From contig NZ_CP009281.1 in NCBI RefSeq assembly GCF_000758585.1, forward strand, positions 744,001-808,000: a stretch of 64,000 nt of DNA, in the 5' to 3' direction. A model generated the notes under the pieces. It was not told the origin of the DNA. It did no database searches and was given only the letters and a program-made list of their open reading frames with translations. The stretch comes from Paenibacillus sp. FSL R5-0345 (GTDB taxonomy: Bacteria > Bacillota > Bacilli > Paenibacillales > Paenibacillaceae). This document shows, piece by piece, positions 52,544-61,587 of the stretch (the stretch's first letter is position 1; each line of letters begins with the position of its first letter). Made by a program: the position numbers and the translations under genes.

Positions 52544-55189
52544 ATGAAAAAGCGAGCGTTGTGGAAAGATATTTTTCGCGAAATTAGGCACACGAAAGCC
52601 CGGTTTATTTCGATATTTGCAATCATTATGCTGGGCGTTAGTTTTTTTTCCGGCATCAAGTCAGCCGGTCCAGATATGCTGGATACAGCCGGAACCTTTT
52701 ACCAAGAGACGAGACTGATGGATTTGAAGGTGCAGACCAACTATGGTCTGACCGAAGAGAACATAGATCTGCTGAGTGATGTACCGGGTATCGACGAAGT
52801 TCAGCCGGGTTACAGCGCGGATGTATTCAGTGGCGATAATGCCTTGATACTCAAAGTTCATTCTTACAATTCAGATAAACCTCTTAACCAGTACAGCATA
52901 ATTGAAGGTCGTCTTCCGGAGAATTCCGGAGAAATGGTATTGGATGACAAGCTGGTCGAAAAGTATGCACTAGGTGACAAGGTAACGTTCAGCGGAGCTG
53001 GAACGGATGCGGAGTTGTCGAACAACTTCGAAACCCTTGATTATACCGTAGTGGGCTTTGTGCGAAGCCCACAATTTATAGAGAAGAGTACCCGGGGCAC
53101 CAGCGGAATTGGTAAAGGGACGGCGGATGCATTCGCAGCAATCCCGGAGTCAGATTTTAAGCTCCCGGTCTATACGGAAGCCTATCTATCCTTCAAGGAT
53201 ACAATCGGAGTGAAGGCTTATTCACCAGAGTATGAGGAATTGATCGAACAGCATACCAAGGCAGTAGAGCAGGCGCTGTCCGGCGTACCGGAAGCGCGTC
53301 TTACTGAGATGCGTGCGGAAGGTGAGAAAGAGCTGTCCAGTGGACGTGACAAGGTAGCCGCCGCCGAGCAGCAGCTCGCTGACTTAAAGCGCCAGCCAGA
53401 GGCGGTGCAGCAGGAACAAGCTGCAAATATGAAAGCCATTGCGGATGGACTGGTCTCAGCCAAAGCGGAATTGGCTGCAGGGGAGCAAAAGCTTGCAGAG
53501 CTAGCGCTTCCCAAGATCTATATCACTGACAGAAACGCCAATCCGGGATATGCCGAATATAAAGACAACGCTGACCGGTTGTCGGCAATTGCGAGCGCGT
53601 TCCCGGTATTCTTTTTCCTGATTGCTGCACTGGTCAGTCTGACAACCATGACCCGCATGGTCGAGGAACACCGCCTGCAGATCGGGACACTTAAAGCACT
53701 TGGGTATGGCAATCGTGACATTATGGCCAAATTCTTAGTTTATGGTACGCTTGCCAGCTTGGCGGCTTCGGTTGCAGGGCTTGCCCTCGGTTTTACCATG
53801 TTTCCGACCATTATCTATAATGCGTACAGTTCGCTTTATAATCTGCCGAATCTTATCAAAAGCTTCTATCCGTCATATTCCATCATTTCTATTATAGTGG
53901 CGCTAATCTGTACAACATTGACAGCTTGGATTGCCGCGCGGGTAGAGCTACGTAGCAACGCATCCGTATTGATGCGTCCGAAGGCGCCAAAGAGCGGGCA
54001 GCGGATTTTGCTGGAGAGAGTTACGTTTGTATGGAAACGACTGAGCTTTGTTCAAAAGGTTACCGCACGGAATTTATTCCGCTATAAGCAGCGGATGTTC
54101 ATGACTGTGTTCGGCGTGGCCGGCTGTACGGCGTTGATTCTGACCGGGTTTGGTCTCAAAGACTCGATTGGCAGCATTGCACCTCAGCAGTTCGGTACGA
54201 TCATGAAATATGATGCACTTGTGGCGCTGCATGAAGATGCGTCTGCGGATGCACGGGATGCCTATGAGCAATTGATCACTGGCGAGTCCAGCATAACCGG
54301 ATCATTAAGTGTGGCGCAGGAAACGATGAAAGCGCACAGCAGTGGTGTAAATGATCAGGATGTGCATCTGTTCATTCCTGCATCTGTTGATGCTATATCC
54401 GATTATGTAGAGCTGCGGGATCGAGTGAGCGGAGAAAAGCGGATGCTCACAGACGAGGGAGCGATAATCTCGGAGAAGCTGGCTAAATTATACGGGCTTG
54501 AACTCGGTGACCTGTTGAGTGTGGTGGACAAGGATAACGAGACATTCAAGATTAAGGTGGCAGGGATTACAGAGAACTATGTAATGCACTATGTCTATAT
54601 GACACCTGCGTATTATTCTTCCGTATTTGGACAAGAACCGGTGTTCAACACAGAGCTGCTGAACTATACCACGCACGATAAAGCATGGGAGGACAAGTTC
54701 GGCGAGAAGCTGACAGACAATGAAGGAGTGGCTGCGGTCAGCTTTTCAAGCAGCGTAGGCACTGCCTTTGACGACACCATGAAGAGTATGGACGTTGTAA
54801 CCTTGGTGCTCATTGTATCGGCTGCTGCTCTTGCTTTTGTTGTCCTCTACAATTTAACTAATATCAATGTCTCTGAGCGGATCAGAGAACTATCAACCAT
54901 CAAGGTATTGGGATTTTATGATAAGGAAGTAACGTTGTATATTTACCGCGAGAATTTGCTGCTAAGCTTACTCGGCATTGTTGCCGGATCGGGTCTTGGC
55001 ATTATATTGCACAGCTTCGTCTTGAATACTGCTGAGCTGGATGCGACGATGTTCGCGCCGATCATCAAGTGGCCAAGCTATGTGTATGCCGCGCTGTTAA
55101 CACTGTTATTCTCAGGCATAGTCATGGCATTCATGCACATTAAGCTCAAACGGATTCATATGATTGAGGCGTTGAAATCAGTAGAATAA
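52544..55189 (+). CDS. FtsX-family ABC permease with extracellular coiled coil
   Basis: An 881-aa permease with two FtsX blocks. A first membrane segment lies near 20-40; a large extracellular part to about residue 330 includes a coiled coil (about 255-320: ELSSGRDKVAAAEQQLADLK with Ala/Glu/Lys-rich continuation). Membrane segments follow at about 350-470, a second membrane anchor near 520, another outside domain, and a final block at about 750-875. I chose ATG 52544, 9 bases after AAGGAG, since the upstream codon at 52511 lies in the ATPase gene. It pairs with the ATPase before it. The substrate could be a lipid or antimicrobial peptide. Confidence 0.9.
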   Translation: MKKRALWKDIFREIRHTKARFISIFAIIMLGVSFFSGIKSAGPDMLDTAGTFYQETRLMDLKVQTNYGLTEENIDLLSDVPGIDEVQPGYSADVFSGDNALILKVHSYNSDKPLNQYSIIEGRLPENSGEMVLDDKLVEKYALGDKVTFSGAGTDAELSNNFETLDYTVVGFVRSPQFIEKSTRGTSGIGKGTADAFAAIPESDFKLPVYTEAYLSFKDTIGVKAYSPEYEELIEQHTKAVEQALSGVPEARLTEMRAEGEKELSSGRDKVAAAEQQLADLKRQPEAVQQEQAANMKAIADGLVSAKAELAAGEQKLAELALPKIYITDRNANPGYAEYKDNADRLSAIASAFPVFFFLIAALVSLTTMTRMVEEHRLQIGTLKALGYGNRDIMAKFLVYGTLASLAASVAGLALGFTMFPTIIYNAYSSLYNLPNLIKSFYPSYSIISIIVALICTTLTAWIAARVELRSNASVLMRPKAPKSGQRILLERVTFVWKRLSFVQKVTARNLFRYKQRMFMTVFGVAGCTALILTGFGLKDSIGSIAPQQFGTIMKYDALVALHEDASADARDAYEQLITGESSITGSLSVAQETMKAHSSGVNDQDVHLFIPASVDAISDYVELRDRVSGEKRMLTDEGAIISEKLAKLYGLELGDLLSVVDKDNETFKIKVAGITENYVMHYVYMTPAYYSSVFGQEPVFNTELLNYTTHDKAWEDKFGEKLTDNEGVAAVSFSSSVGTAFDDTMKSMDVVTLVLIVSAAALAFVVLYNLTNINVSERIRELSTIKVLGFYDKEVTLYIYRENLLLSLLGIVAGSGLGIILHSFVLNTAELDATMFAPIIKWPSYVYAALLTLLFSGIVMAFMHIKLKRIHMIEALKSVE

Positions 55190-55238
55190 GCGCAGCGTCC
55201 ACACCAAAAACTAAAGTTAATTCTACTTAAACACAAAG

Positions 55239-55286
55239 GACCGCTTCGAACAGCCATTGTTATGGCTGCTCGAAGCGGTCTCTTTT
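55239..55286 (+). terminator. Rho-independent terminator after the FtsX permease
   Basis: GACCGCTTCGA pairs with TCGAAGCGGTC around an inner AGCCAT/ATGGCT stem, followed by TCTTTT. Confidence 0.85.
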
Positions 55287-55309
55287 GATTTGAGAGGTGA
55301 CGTAATCTT

Positions 55310-55768
55310 CTAACGTGAGTCGATCGATAACTTCATATGCAAGATAGGAAATGGATTACCTTGCTCATCCAGTGCAGAACGCTCAAAAACTTCAAAACCC
55401 ATATGCTCATAGAAACCTAAGGCCTGCGGATTTTGTTCATTTACATCGACGTAGTGTACGTCTAGTGTCTGTATGGCATAAGCAACGAGTGATTTACCGA
55501 TGCCTTTTCCCATTGCAGCAGGTTCTACGAACAGCATTTCAATCTTGTTATCCTGAACCCCTATGAAGCCAAGGGATTGGTCATTCTCATCTATAAAAGT
55601 AAGCAGATGATTTATATGCTCCAACCCCTGTAGAACCAGTGGACGCAACGCATCAATGTCCTGTTCAGACAAGAATTGATGCGTATGCCGCACGGATGAT
55701 TCCCAAATATTCAGTAGACGGTATAAACATTCTTCATTCCTATTGGTGATTGGTTGTATCGAGTCCAT
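55310..55768 (-). CDS. GNAT-family N-acetyltransferase
   Basis: A 152-aa acetyltransferase of the GNAT fold. The acetyl-CoA site is visible as EPAAMGKGIGKSLVAYAI (about residue 95), preceded by the strand DNKIEMLFV and followed by YVDVNEQNPQALGFYEHMGFEV, the classic last helix and strand. The acceptor is unknown. GAGGGAAGAC precedes the ATG on the minus strand. The DUF4003 gene ends 20 bases upstream on the same strand, so the two are probably in one transcript. It is similar in form to the YjaB/ElaA-like group. Confidence 0.85.
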   Translation of the reverse strand: MDSIQPITNRNEECLYRLLNIWESSVRHTHQFLSEQDIDALRPLVLQGLEHINHLLTFIDENDQSLGFIGVQDNKIEMLFVEPAAMGKGIGKSLVAYAIQTLDVHYVDVNEQNPQALGFYEHMGFEVFERSALDEQGNPFPILHMKLSIDSR

Positions 55769-55788
55769 GTCTTCCCTCGCATTTCCAC

Positions 55789-56781
55789 TTAATTCGAAGA
55801 AGATGAGGCTGCAGCCGCAGCCGACGCAGCCGCAGCCCCAGCAAGAGCAGCCTGCTGTGCGATCACAATGTTAGTGATGCTGGTGGAAAGCATCGAGGTT
55901 ACAATGCCGCTTTGCACATCCTCTACATATTTGAAAGCTACCAGCGCAGCTGACAACAGTAGCAATTCCTGCTTTACAATGGACCAGCTGCCAAAGCCTT
56001 TTTTGGTACGCAGTAATTCGAAGGTCTCTGAGACTTCCGTAACCATGTCCTTATTGTTGGAGGAGAGCAAAGTAAGCACGCCCAGCGAAGAAAGGGTATA
56101 TTCCTTATCTAACCGGATGCCATGTGCACGGAACGCATCTCGTAATGCCAGTACACGATCCGCTGCTTCAGAAGCTTCTTTTCCAAGAACCAGTACCTGT
56201 GTCAGAGCTTGGACACTGTTCCCCGACATAAATTCAGGCTTTAGTGTAGTGTAAAGCTGCTCCATCCGGTCGATGCCGCTGTCCACGTCGATATCGGAAA
56301 GGCCGAGCATGGCAGAGAAGATGTAATCATCATGTCCGGTAAGGAAACGGTGCTTCGCTTTCATACTATCGTAAAACATCTTTGCGCGTTCAACCGTACG
56401 CTGATACTGATCTGTTGTCGTATTAGCGGCGATTTGATAAGCGGCAACGACGAGATAATCAGAGGCTCTAAATTTGACGTCCTTCAATAAGTCATACACG
56501 GTCAGCGTATTTGCAAGCTGTTGTTCCTTGTCTGAAGAAAGAGAGAGCATAGTAGCAATACTGATTGCCGAATTCCCCCTAAACGAAGAAAACATTCCGG
56601 TATTTTCTTTAATAAGCTCGTGGCTCGCACGAATCGCATCCTCATCTGCACTTTTATTCTCTGCTGTGTACAGTAACCCCGCCAAACGGCTAACCATTGC
56701 ATTATGCCAAGGAAAAGCCTTTTTGATCCTCTGTGCGTTCTCTGCGAACAATTCAACCCTTGCTGCATACTGCTCGTTCAT
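55789..56781 (-). CDS. DUF4003 family protein
   Basis: A 330-aa mostly helical protein of the DUF4003 family: NSAISIATMLSLSSDKE, LYTTLKPEFMSGNSVQALTQVL and YTLSSLGVLTLLS are repeated helical units. The tail is a run of Ala and Ser (AAASAAAAASSSSN), low-complexity and maybe disordered. No catalytic motif, signal peptide or clear membrane segment is seen. ATG 56781 follows GAGGGG by 8 bases; the GTG at 56790 has a poorer site. Its function is unknown. Confidence 0.8.
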   Translation of the reverse strand: MNEQYAARVELFAENAQRIKKAFPWHNAMVSRLAGLLYTAENKSADEDAIRASHELIKENTGMFSSFRGNSAISIATMLSLSSDKEQQLANTLTVYDLLKDVKFRASDYLVVAAYQIAANTTTDQYQRTVERAKMFYDSMKAKHRFLTGHDDYIFSAMLGLSDIDVDSGIDRMEQLYTTLKPEFMSGNSVQALTQVLVLGKEASEAADRVLALRDAFRAHGIRLDKEYTLSSLGVLTLLSSNNKDMVTEVSETFELLRTKKGFGSWSIVKQELLLLSAALVAFKYVEDVQSGIVTSMLSTSITNIVIAQQAALAGAAAASAAAAASSSSN

Positions 56782-56864
56782 TGGATACACCCCTCAGTTA
56801 CCTTTTATTTCATATTACTACGAAGAAATTTGGAGGAGGATTCATTTGTGGCTCAAAATCAAAA

Positions 56865-57431
56865 TTAGTTCATAACTAGCTTTTTGGCAGACTGCTTGCC
56901 TGCAGAGAGGAGGTTGTCGCTCAATTCAGGATTATTTACAGTCCGTGCAAGAATAAGAGAGCCAACCATAGTACTGAACAGTGCGCTACCTTTGGACGTG
57001 TCGATGCCAGCCAGAGTAGAGATAAAATCAATCATCCGCTCTAGCTCCTGTGTGAATACCTGCCGAACATCCTCGGAAGAGTGGGCTAATTCGGTAGAAA
57101 GGGCAGGAATAATGCAGCCCATCTCGGTTTTGTCGCGGTGATACGGACTTAAATAGTAATCAATGACCGCATTGATTTTGGGGTTCTGGTCTTCCTGATC
57201 CGCAACCTTCTGCAGAAGTGCGATGGTATCGCTGATGGCATATCGGCAGGCTTCGGCGACCAGCTGTTCTTTGTTGTCAAAATGTGAATAGAAGCCTCCA
57301 TGCGTCAATCCGGCTCCTTTCATAATGAAGGGAACACTTACATCATGAATTCCATGGGTGCGAAAAGCCTGGGCAGCACTTTCAACAATTTTATTCCGTA
57401 CTTTTATTTTATGGCCTTTGGGATAGGGCAT
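56865..57431 (-). CDS. TetR-family transcriptional repressor
   Basis: The first 55 residues are the HTH: IVESAAQAFRTHGIHDVSVPF and GLTHGGFYSHFDNKEQLV, where GGFYSHF is the recognition helix. The remaining 130 residues are a TetR_C-type helical ligand domain with Cys in MGCIIPAL, a trait of the AcrR/YxaF-like subgroup. ATG 57431 is 8 bases after GGAG. It is divergent from the Lpd-HlyD-permease operon, and both promoters carry the same 17-bp operator word (see the regulatory entries), so it most likely represses both itself and the operon. Confidence 0.92.
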   Translation of the reverse strand: MPYPKGHKIKVRNKIVESAAQAFRTHGIHDVSVPFIMKGAGLTHGGFYSHFDNKEQLVAEACRYAISDTIALLQKVADQEDQNPKINAVIDYYLSPYHRDKTEMGCIIPALSTELAHSSEDVRQVFTQELERMIDFISTLAGIDTSKGSALFSTMVGSLILARTVNNPELSDNLLSAGKQSAKKLVMN

Positions 57432-57468
57432 TGTAATCACTCCACAGCATCATAATTCTACTTTTAAA

Positions 57469-57499
57469 ATATTATAATCATCATAATAAAACCTGTCAA
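57469..57499 (-). promoter_or_regulatory. TetR gene promoter with operator copy
   Basis: On the minus strand TTGACA (57499-57494), 17 bases and TATAAT (57476-57471) are a full consensus promoter. The 17-bp word ATATTATAATCATCATA (57469-57485) overlaps the -10; its reverse complement is at 57563-57579. Confidence 0.8.
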
Positions 57500-57547
57500 T
57501 TTAGCGTTTCTGAGCACATCTAGTTTATGAAATGCTAAACAAGGTTG

Positions 57548-57579
57548 TTGACGGTTTTAAAATATGATGATTATAATAT
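57548..57579 (+). promoter_or_regulatory. Lpd-HlyD-permease operon promoter with operator copy
   Basis: TTGACG (57548-57553) and TATAAT (57572-57577) lie 18 bases apart. TATGATGATTATAATAT (57563-57579), the reverse complement of the word in the TetR promoter, covers the -10. A further TCATCATA follows near 57588. Confidence 0.8.
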
Positions 57580-57626
57580 ATTACGGTCATCATATTTTTA
57601 GTTAGATAAACAGGAGGTATCGGGAG

Positions 57627-59021
57627 ATGAATAAACTTGAATCCGTAGAAACATTGGTCATTGGATCAGGTCCGGGAGGGTATGTGGCGGCGCTGCGATC
57701 CGCACAGCTTGGGATGAAGACGGCAATAGTTGAACGCGATCAGTTAGGTGGGGTCTGTACAAATGTAGGGTGTATTCCATCCAAAGCATTAATTGCAGAA
57801 TCCCATCGTTATGAGTGGCTTAGAGCGTTCAGCTCTGCAGATGCGGCAGTGTCATTTAAGAATGCTCAGGATTTCAAGCAGGGAATTGTGAATAAGCAGG
57901 CAGGAGGAGTCAGCTATTTATTAAAGACGGCAGGCGTAAACATTCTGGTAGGAGAGGCTAGATTGCTTGATGAGCATACGGCGATTATCAGTCAGTGTGG
58001 GCAGGAGCAGACTCTTTCTTTTAAAAATGTCATCCTGGCCACAGGCTCTCGTCCGATTGAGCTGCAAGCCTTTCCGGTTGGCGGACGTGTTTTGTCTTCC
58101 ACAGAAGCTTTGGCGCTGCCAGAGGTTCCAACAAGCCTAGTAGTTATAGGCGGGGGATATATAGGTGTTGAACTGGGGCAAATGTATGCCAAATTCGGAA
58201 CAAAAGTAACGATACTGGAGGGAGGAGAACAAGTGCTGCCTGGATTTGAGCCGGAGCTTGTGAGCCCTGTTGGAAGGCAGTTGAAAGCTGAAGGGATTAA
58301 GATGATTACCGGAGCGACAGCTGTGAACGTAGTGCAGAGTGCGGATGCCATTACACTGCATTATTTAAAAAATCAGGAAGAGCAGTATGTGACAGCGGAA
58401 TATGTGTTAGTCACTATAGGCCGAAAACCAAATACAGACGGCAATTTAGGGCTGGACCGTATAGGCTTGCCAGTGACGAGCAGGGGATTGATTGAGACAG
58501 ATGAACAGTGCAGAACGGCTATTCCGAATATTTTTGCAATTGGGGATATTACGTTGGGTCCTGCCCTTGCTCACAAGGCATCTTACGAAGCCAAGATTGC
58601 GGCAGAAGCTATTGCTGGTCTCTCCTCCGAGGTTGATTATAGAGCCATTCCGCTTGTTGTATTTTCTGATCCAGAGCTGGCCAGTGTTGGCTTAAGTGAA
58701 ACGGAAGCAAAGTCAAAAGGAATTCCGGTCGTTATCGGCAAATCCTCCTTTGGGATTAACGGGAGAGCCTTGGCTTTGAGAGAAACTGAGGGCTTCGTCA
58801 AAATTGTAGCGGACCCGACCTCTGGAATCGTTATTGGCGCCCAAATTGTTGGAGTAGAAGCATCTACACTTGTGTCGGAGCTTGCTCTTGCTATTGAGAT
58901 GGGTGCAACTGTGGAGGACTTGGCGATGACCATTCACCCTCATCCCACATTGGGAGAAGTAATTATGGAGGCTGCCGAAAATGCAGTTAGGAAAATGAGA
59001 ATGGGAGAGAGTGGAAAATGA
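57627..59021 (+). CDS. Dihydrolipoyl dehydrogenase-like flavoprotein disulfide reductase
   Basis: This 464-aa enzyme has the FAD fold (VIGSGPGGYVAALRSAQLG), the redox-active pair GGVCTNVGCIPSKAL, the NAD fold (VVIGGGYIGVELGQMYAKFG), the second FAD motif IFAIGDI, and the C-terminal His-Glu pair region HPHPTLGEVIMEAAENA. It matches dihydrolipoyl dehydrogenase (E3) in all key residues. No E1, E2 or lipoate genes are near, and its operon instead encodes an adaptor and a permease under TetR control, so a detoxification role (thiol or quinone reduction) rather than pyruvate dehydrogenase is possible. CAGGAGG precedes the ATG. The next gene overlaps by ATGA. Confidence 0.9.
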   Translation: MNKLESVETLVIGSGPGGYVAALRSAQLGMKTAIVERDQLGGVCTNVGCIPSKALIAESHRYEWLRAFSSADAAVSFKNAQDFKQGIVNKQAGGVSYLLKTAGVNILVGEARLLDEHTAIISQCGQEQTLSFKNVILATGSRPIELQAFPVGGRVLSSTEALALPEVPTSLVVIGGGYIGVELGQMYAKFGTKVTILEGGEQVLPGFEPELVSPVGRQLKAEGIKMITGATAVNVVQSADAITLHYLKNQEEQYVTAEYVLVTIGRKPNTDGNLGLDRIGLPVTSRGLIETDEQCRTAIPNIFAIGDITLGPALAHKASYEAKIAAEAIAGLSSEVDYRAIPLVVFSDPELASVGLSETEAKSKGIPVVIGKSSFGINGRALALRETEGFVKIVADPTSGIVIGAQIVGVEASTLVSELALAIEMGATVEDLAMTIHPHPTLGEVIMEAAENAVRKMRMGESGK

Positions 59022-59650
59022 AAATAAAAGCAGGTTTGTATATCGGAATTGCTATTGTGTTGATCGTTGGTGGGGCGCTTCTTGCTGTAAAAGGAAAGGA
59101 TGCTGTCAGTCAGGCTGAGAGCAGGAAGCAAGGGATTCTAGATGCGGAGCAAAAGACCCTATTGTATCAGAACAGTCCAGGGTCAATTATAGAGGTCGGT
59201 GTGGCTGTAGGTGATTCTATAAAACAGGGAGAGGTATTGTTCAAGGTTAAATCCGCTGAAGAAGGAGAAACAGATGTACTCGCGCCAGAGGACGGATCGG
59301 TCAACAGGATTATTGTAAAGCCGGGAGATCAAATACAGCAAGGAATGCCAATGGCGATATTGCAGAAAAACAACTTTTATACAGACCTCTACATACAGGA
59401 AAGTGAAATCCAAAAGCTAGAGGTGAATCAAAGCATTAGCGTTCATTTTCCGTATTTGGAGCACCCAGAGGAGGTGACGGGTGTAATTGCTTCCATCGCA
59501 GTCGCTCCTCAATTTGCCAGCCTACGCATGTCACGTGAAAAAGGGCAAGCCGATTTAAGCATGTTTCTTGTCCGTGTAGCTATGGATGCGAATGCTGATT
59601 TGCTCCCGGGGATGACTGCGGAGGTGAAGCTCGATGAAATCACTGATTGA
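59018..59650 (+). CDS. HlyD-like membrane fusion/adaptor protein
   Basis: A 210-aa protein with one N-terminal membrane segment (about 5-24, GLYIGIAIVLIVGGALLAV). It is followed by a small lipoyl-like barrel (GSIIEVGVAVGDSIKQGEVLFKV and PEDGSVNRIIVKPGDQIQQG) and a beta-barrel part (LYIQESEIQKLEVNQSISV). The usual long coiled-coil hairpin is absent, so it is shorter than HlyD. The last residues PGMTAEVKLDE resemble adaptor ends. It links the Lpd gene (4-base overlap) and the ABC-2 permease (17-base overlap) in one translational chain, so it probably helps the permease move its substrate across the envelope. Confidence 0.85.
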   Translation: MKIKAGLYIGIAIVLIVGGALLAVKGKDAVSQAESRKQGILDAEQKTLLYQNSPGSIIEVGVAVGDSIKQGEVLFKVKSAEEGETDVLAPEDGSVNRIIVKPGDQIQQGMPMAILQKNNFYTDLYIQESEIQKLEVNQSISVHFPYLEHPEEVTGVIASIAVAPQFASLRMSREKGQADLSMFLVRVAMDANADLLPGMTAEVKLDEITD

Positions 59651-60794
59651 TGAGTGGAAGTACGTAACGGGCAGTAAGTATTTACGCTTGATTTTTATCG
59701 GCCCGTTAATCGCAGCTCTGTTCTTCGGCTTGATGTTCTCAAAGAATCAAATCAGCGAATCGCATGTTGTAGTCATTGATGAGGATCACAGTTCGTATTC
59801 ACGACAGCTGATCTCTAAAATAAATGCTTCTCCTTATATGAAAGTAACTAATGTGTACGCCAGTCCCCTGGATCCAGAAACATTACTGGCAAATGAGCAG
59901 GCAGTCGCGGTCATCATGCTTCCTAAAGAGTTGGAGCTGCGTCAGCAGCAGGGGTTATCAACGAATCTCGGCATATTAATGGATAACACAATGCCCTCAG
60001 GGCTAACCGGTATACGAACTGCGATTCAGGAAGTCATCCAGACGGAAAATATGACGCTTTCGATGACCCGTCTGGTTCAGAAAGGAATGGACGCAGAAAC
60101 CTCTAAAGGGATTATTTCTCCATTGTCCCTTCAGCAGCGGATGCTGTTTAATCCGACCACGAGTTACGTAGGCTTTATGGTGCTTGGATTTGTAAATATT
60201 GTGGTGCTGATGATTACAACAAGCGCAGCGGGTTCAATTGTCCCTCGCTTGCGTCAGGAGGGGAAACTCTTTGCAAACGGGAACTCTCCTTGGCAGATTT
60301 GGGTTCGTAGTCTACCATACGCTGTTTTGACCACTATCTCGCTGCTCCTGTGTTATGGCTTATTAAAACAGGTGGGGGGAATGCGCTTTGTAGCGGAGCC
60401 TTATCTGTTCATTCTTCCGCTGTTTGTGTATGCCTTTGCCTTGTCTCTCATGGGCCTGTTGATTGGTTATACTGCCAAAGACGTATCCAAAGTTAATTTA
60501 CGAACCAATTTCGTATTGTATCCGTCATTTCTTGCTACTGGAATCCAACTGAGTCCACTTGCGTTTCCGGAGTTTTTTCAAATTTCCGCTTGGGCATTAC
60601 CGATGAATTGGCTGAATCGCCTCATACGCGGGATGGCTTTTCGGAATGGGGCGCTAACAGCCTACAGTCAGGAGCTGGGGGCACTGCTGATCATTATTGG
60701 TGTTGCATCCTTATTCATTGGATTGCTGGTGCTTCGGGAGGCGAAGAAACCCGAGGTTCAGCTCTCGACATCCGTTTCAGCTTCAGTAATTTAA
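59634..60794 (+). CDS. ABC-2 type permease (YhiI/YbhR-like)
   Basis: A 386-aa protein with one N-terminal membrane segment (about 20-38), an extracellular domain (about 40-175, starting ESHVVVIDEDHSSYSRQLI), and five C-terminal membrane segments. This is the standard ABC-2 layout. The usual partner ATPase is missing from the operon, as no gene here carries Walker motifs, so it may recruit an ATPase from elsewhere or work without one. The start overlaps the adaptor gene. It ends 2 bases before the convergent oxidoreductase stop, without a terminator that I can see. Confidence 0.85.
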   Translation: MKSLIDEWKYVTGSKYLRLIFIGPLIAALFFGLMFSKNQISESHVVVIDEDHSSYSRQLISKINASPYMKVTNVYASPLDPETLLANEQAVAVIMLPKELELRQQQGLSTNLGILMDNTMPSGLTGIRTAIQEVIQTENMTLSMTRLVQKGMDAETSKGIISPLSLQQRMLFNPTTSYVGFMVLGFVNIVVLMITTSAAGSIVPRLRQEGKLFANGNSPWQIWVRSLPYAVLTTISLLLCYGLLKQVGGMRFVAEPYLFILPLFVYAFALSLMGLLIGYTAKDVSKVNLRTNFVLYPSFLATGIQLSPLAFPEFFQISAWALPMNWLNRLIRGMAFRNGALTAYSQELGALLIIIGVASLFIGLLVLREAKKPEVQLSTSVSASVI

Positions 60795-60795
60795 T

Positions 60796-61419
60796 TTACC
60801 CTAGTCGTGCAAAACGTCGTTCTGTTTTATTAAGATGCTTCACCCGTTCTTCTAAGCTGCGATCTGACATTCCGGCATAATTATACCAACGGAGATTCTT
60901 ACGTATTCCCATTTTGCGGAAGGTCCCTCTGAACAGAATCTTGGTGATGGGGTTGCCAAAAATCCAGCGATAAAAGAAGTCAGGAGTATTCATAACAGTC
61001 AGCAGGGATACTCCTTTAATATTCGGCAGTAAGCATTTGAAGGGCCGTCCAGGTTTAATTTCTTCGTAGACAATGCCTTTAGCGAATACCTTATCAAGAA
61101 AGCCTTTGGTAAGAGCGGGCATGGCTTCCCACCATATAGGGAATATGAAGACAATATGATCCGCTGCTATAAGACGCTGCTGATAATTGGCGACTAGAGG
61201 GTCGATGGTTTTCTTTTGTCGCCAAGCAGCAAGTTCTTCGCAAGACATGACTGGATTAAATTCATCGGCATGCAAATCGATAAGATCAATCGTATGGCCT
61301 TTGGTGGTAAGACCTCGCATAACGGAAGCTAGTAAGGCCGCGGAATAGCTTCGCTGATGGGGGACATTCTCGGACGCTGTTGCTCCATATGGATGATCAA
61401 AAATAATCAGGACATTCAT
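60796..61419 (-). CDS. NAD(P)H-dependent oxidoreductase (flavodoxin-like, NQO1/MdaB group)
   Basis: A 207-aa flavodoxin-fold protein. The flavin-binding start is NVLIIFDHPYGATASENVPHQ, the loop HIVFIFPIWWEAMPALTKGFLDKVF is the typical W-W-E-x-P-A-x-x-K-G-F signature of the NQO1/KefF group, and the end is basic. Such enzymes reduce quinones or azo and nitro compounds using FMN or FAD. AGAAGG stands before the ATG on the minus strand. It is divergent from the MarR-type gene at 61588 with an inverted repeat between, so the two probably form a regulated pair reacting to electrophiles. Confidence 0.9.
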   Translation of the reverse strand: MNVLIIFDHPYGATASENVPHQRSYSAALLASVMRGLTTKGHTIDLIDLHADEFNPVMSCEELAAWRQKKTIDPLVANYQQRLIAADHIVFIFPIWWEAMPALTKGFLDKVFAKGIVYEEIKPGRPFKCLLPNIKGVSLLTVMNTPDFFYRWIFGNPITKILFRGTFRKMGIRKNLRWYNYAGMSDRSLEERVKHLNKTERRFARLG

Positions 61420-61490
61420 ATAAATACCTTCTTTACGATTTATTGTTTCTCAGAAATTAAATAATGACTATGGAAACAATAATACGTTTT

Positions 61491-61527
61491 AAGTTTCCTT
61501 GTTGTCAATATTATTTCTAGGAAACTT
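61491..61527. promoter_or_regulatory. Inverted repeat between the oxidoreductase and MarR genes, candidate operator
   Basis: AAGTTTCCT (61491-61499) and AGGAAACTT (61519-61527) are exact complements 19 bases apart. A third half, GGAAAC, is at 61472. TTGTCA at 61502 can serve as a -35 for the MarR gene. Confidence 0.45.
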
Positions 61528-61587
61528 TATTTATGATCTGTATCTTGTTAAAATGATCATAAGATGAATTTACGAGGAGACTTAACA

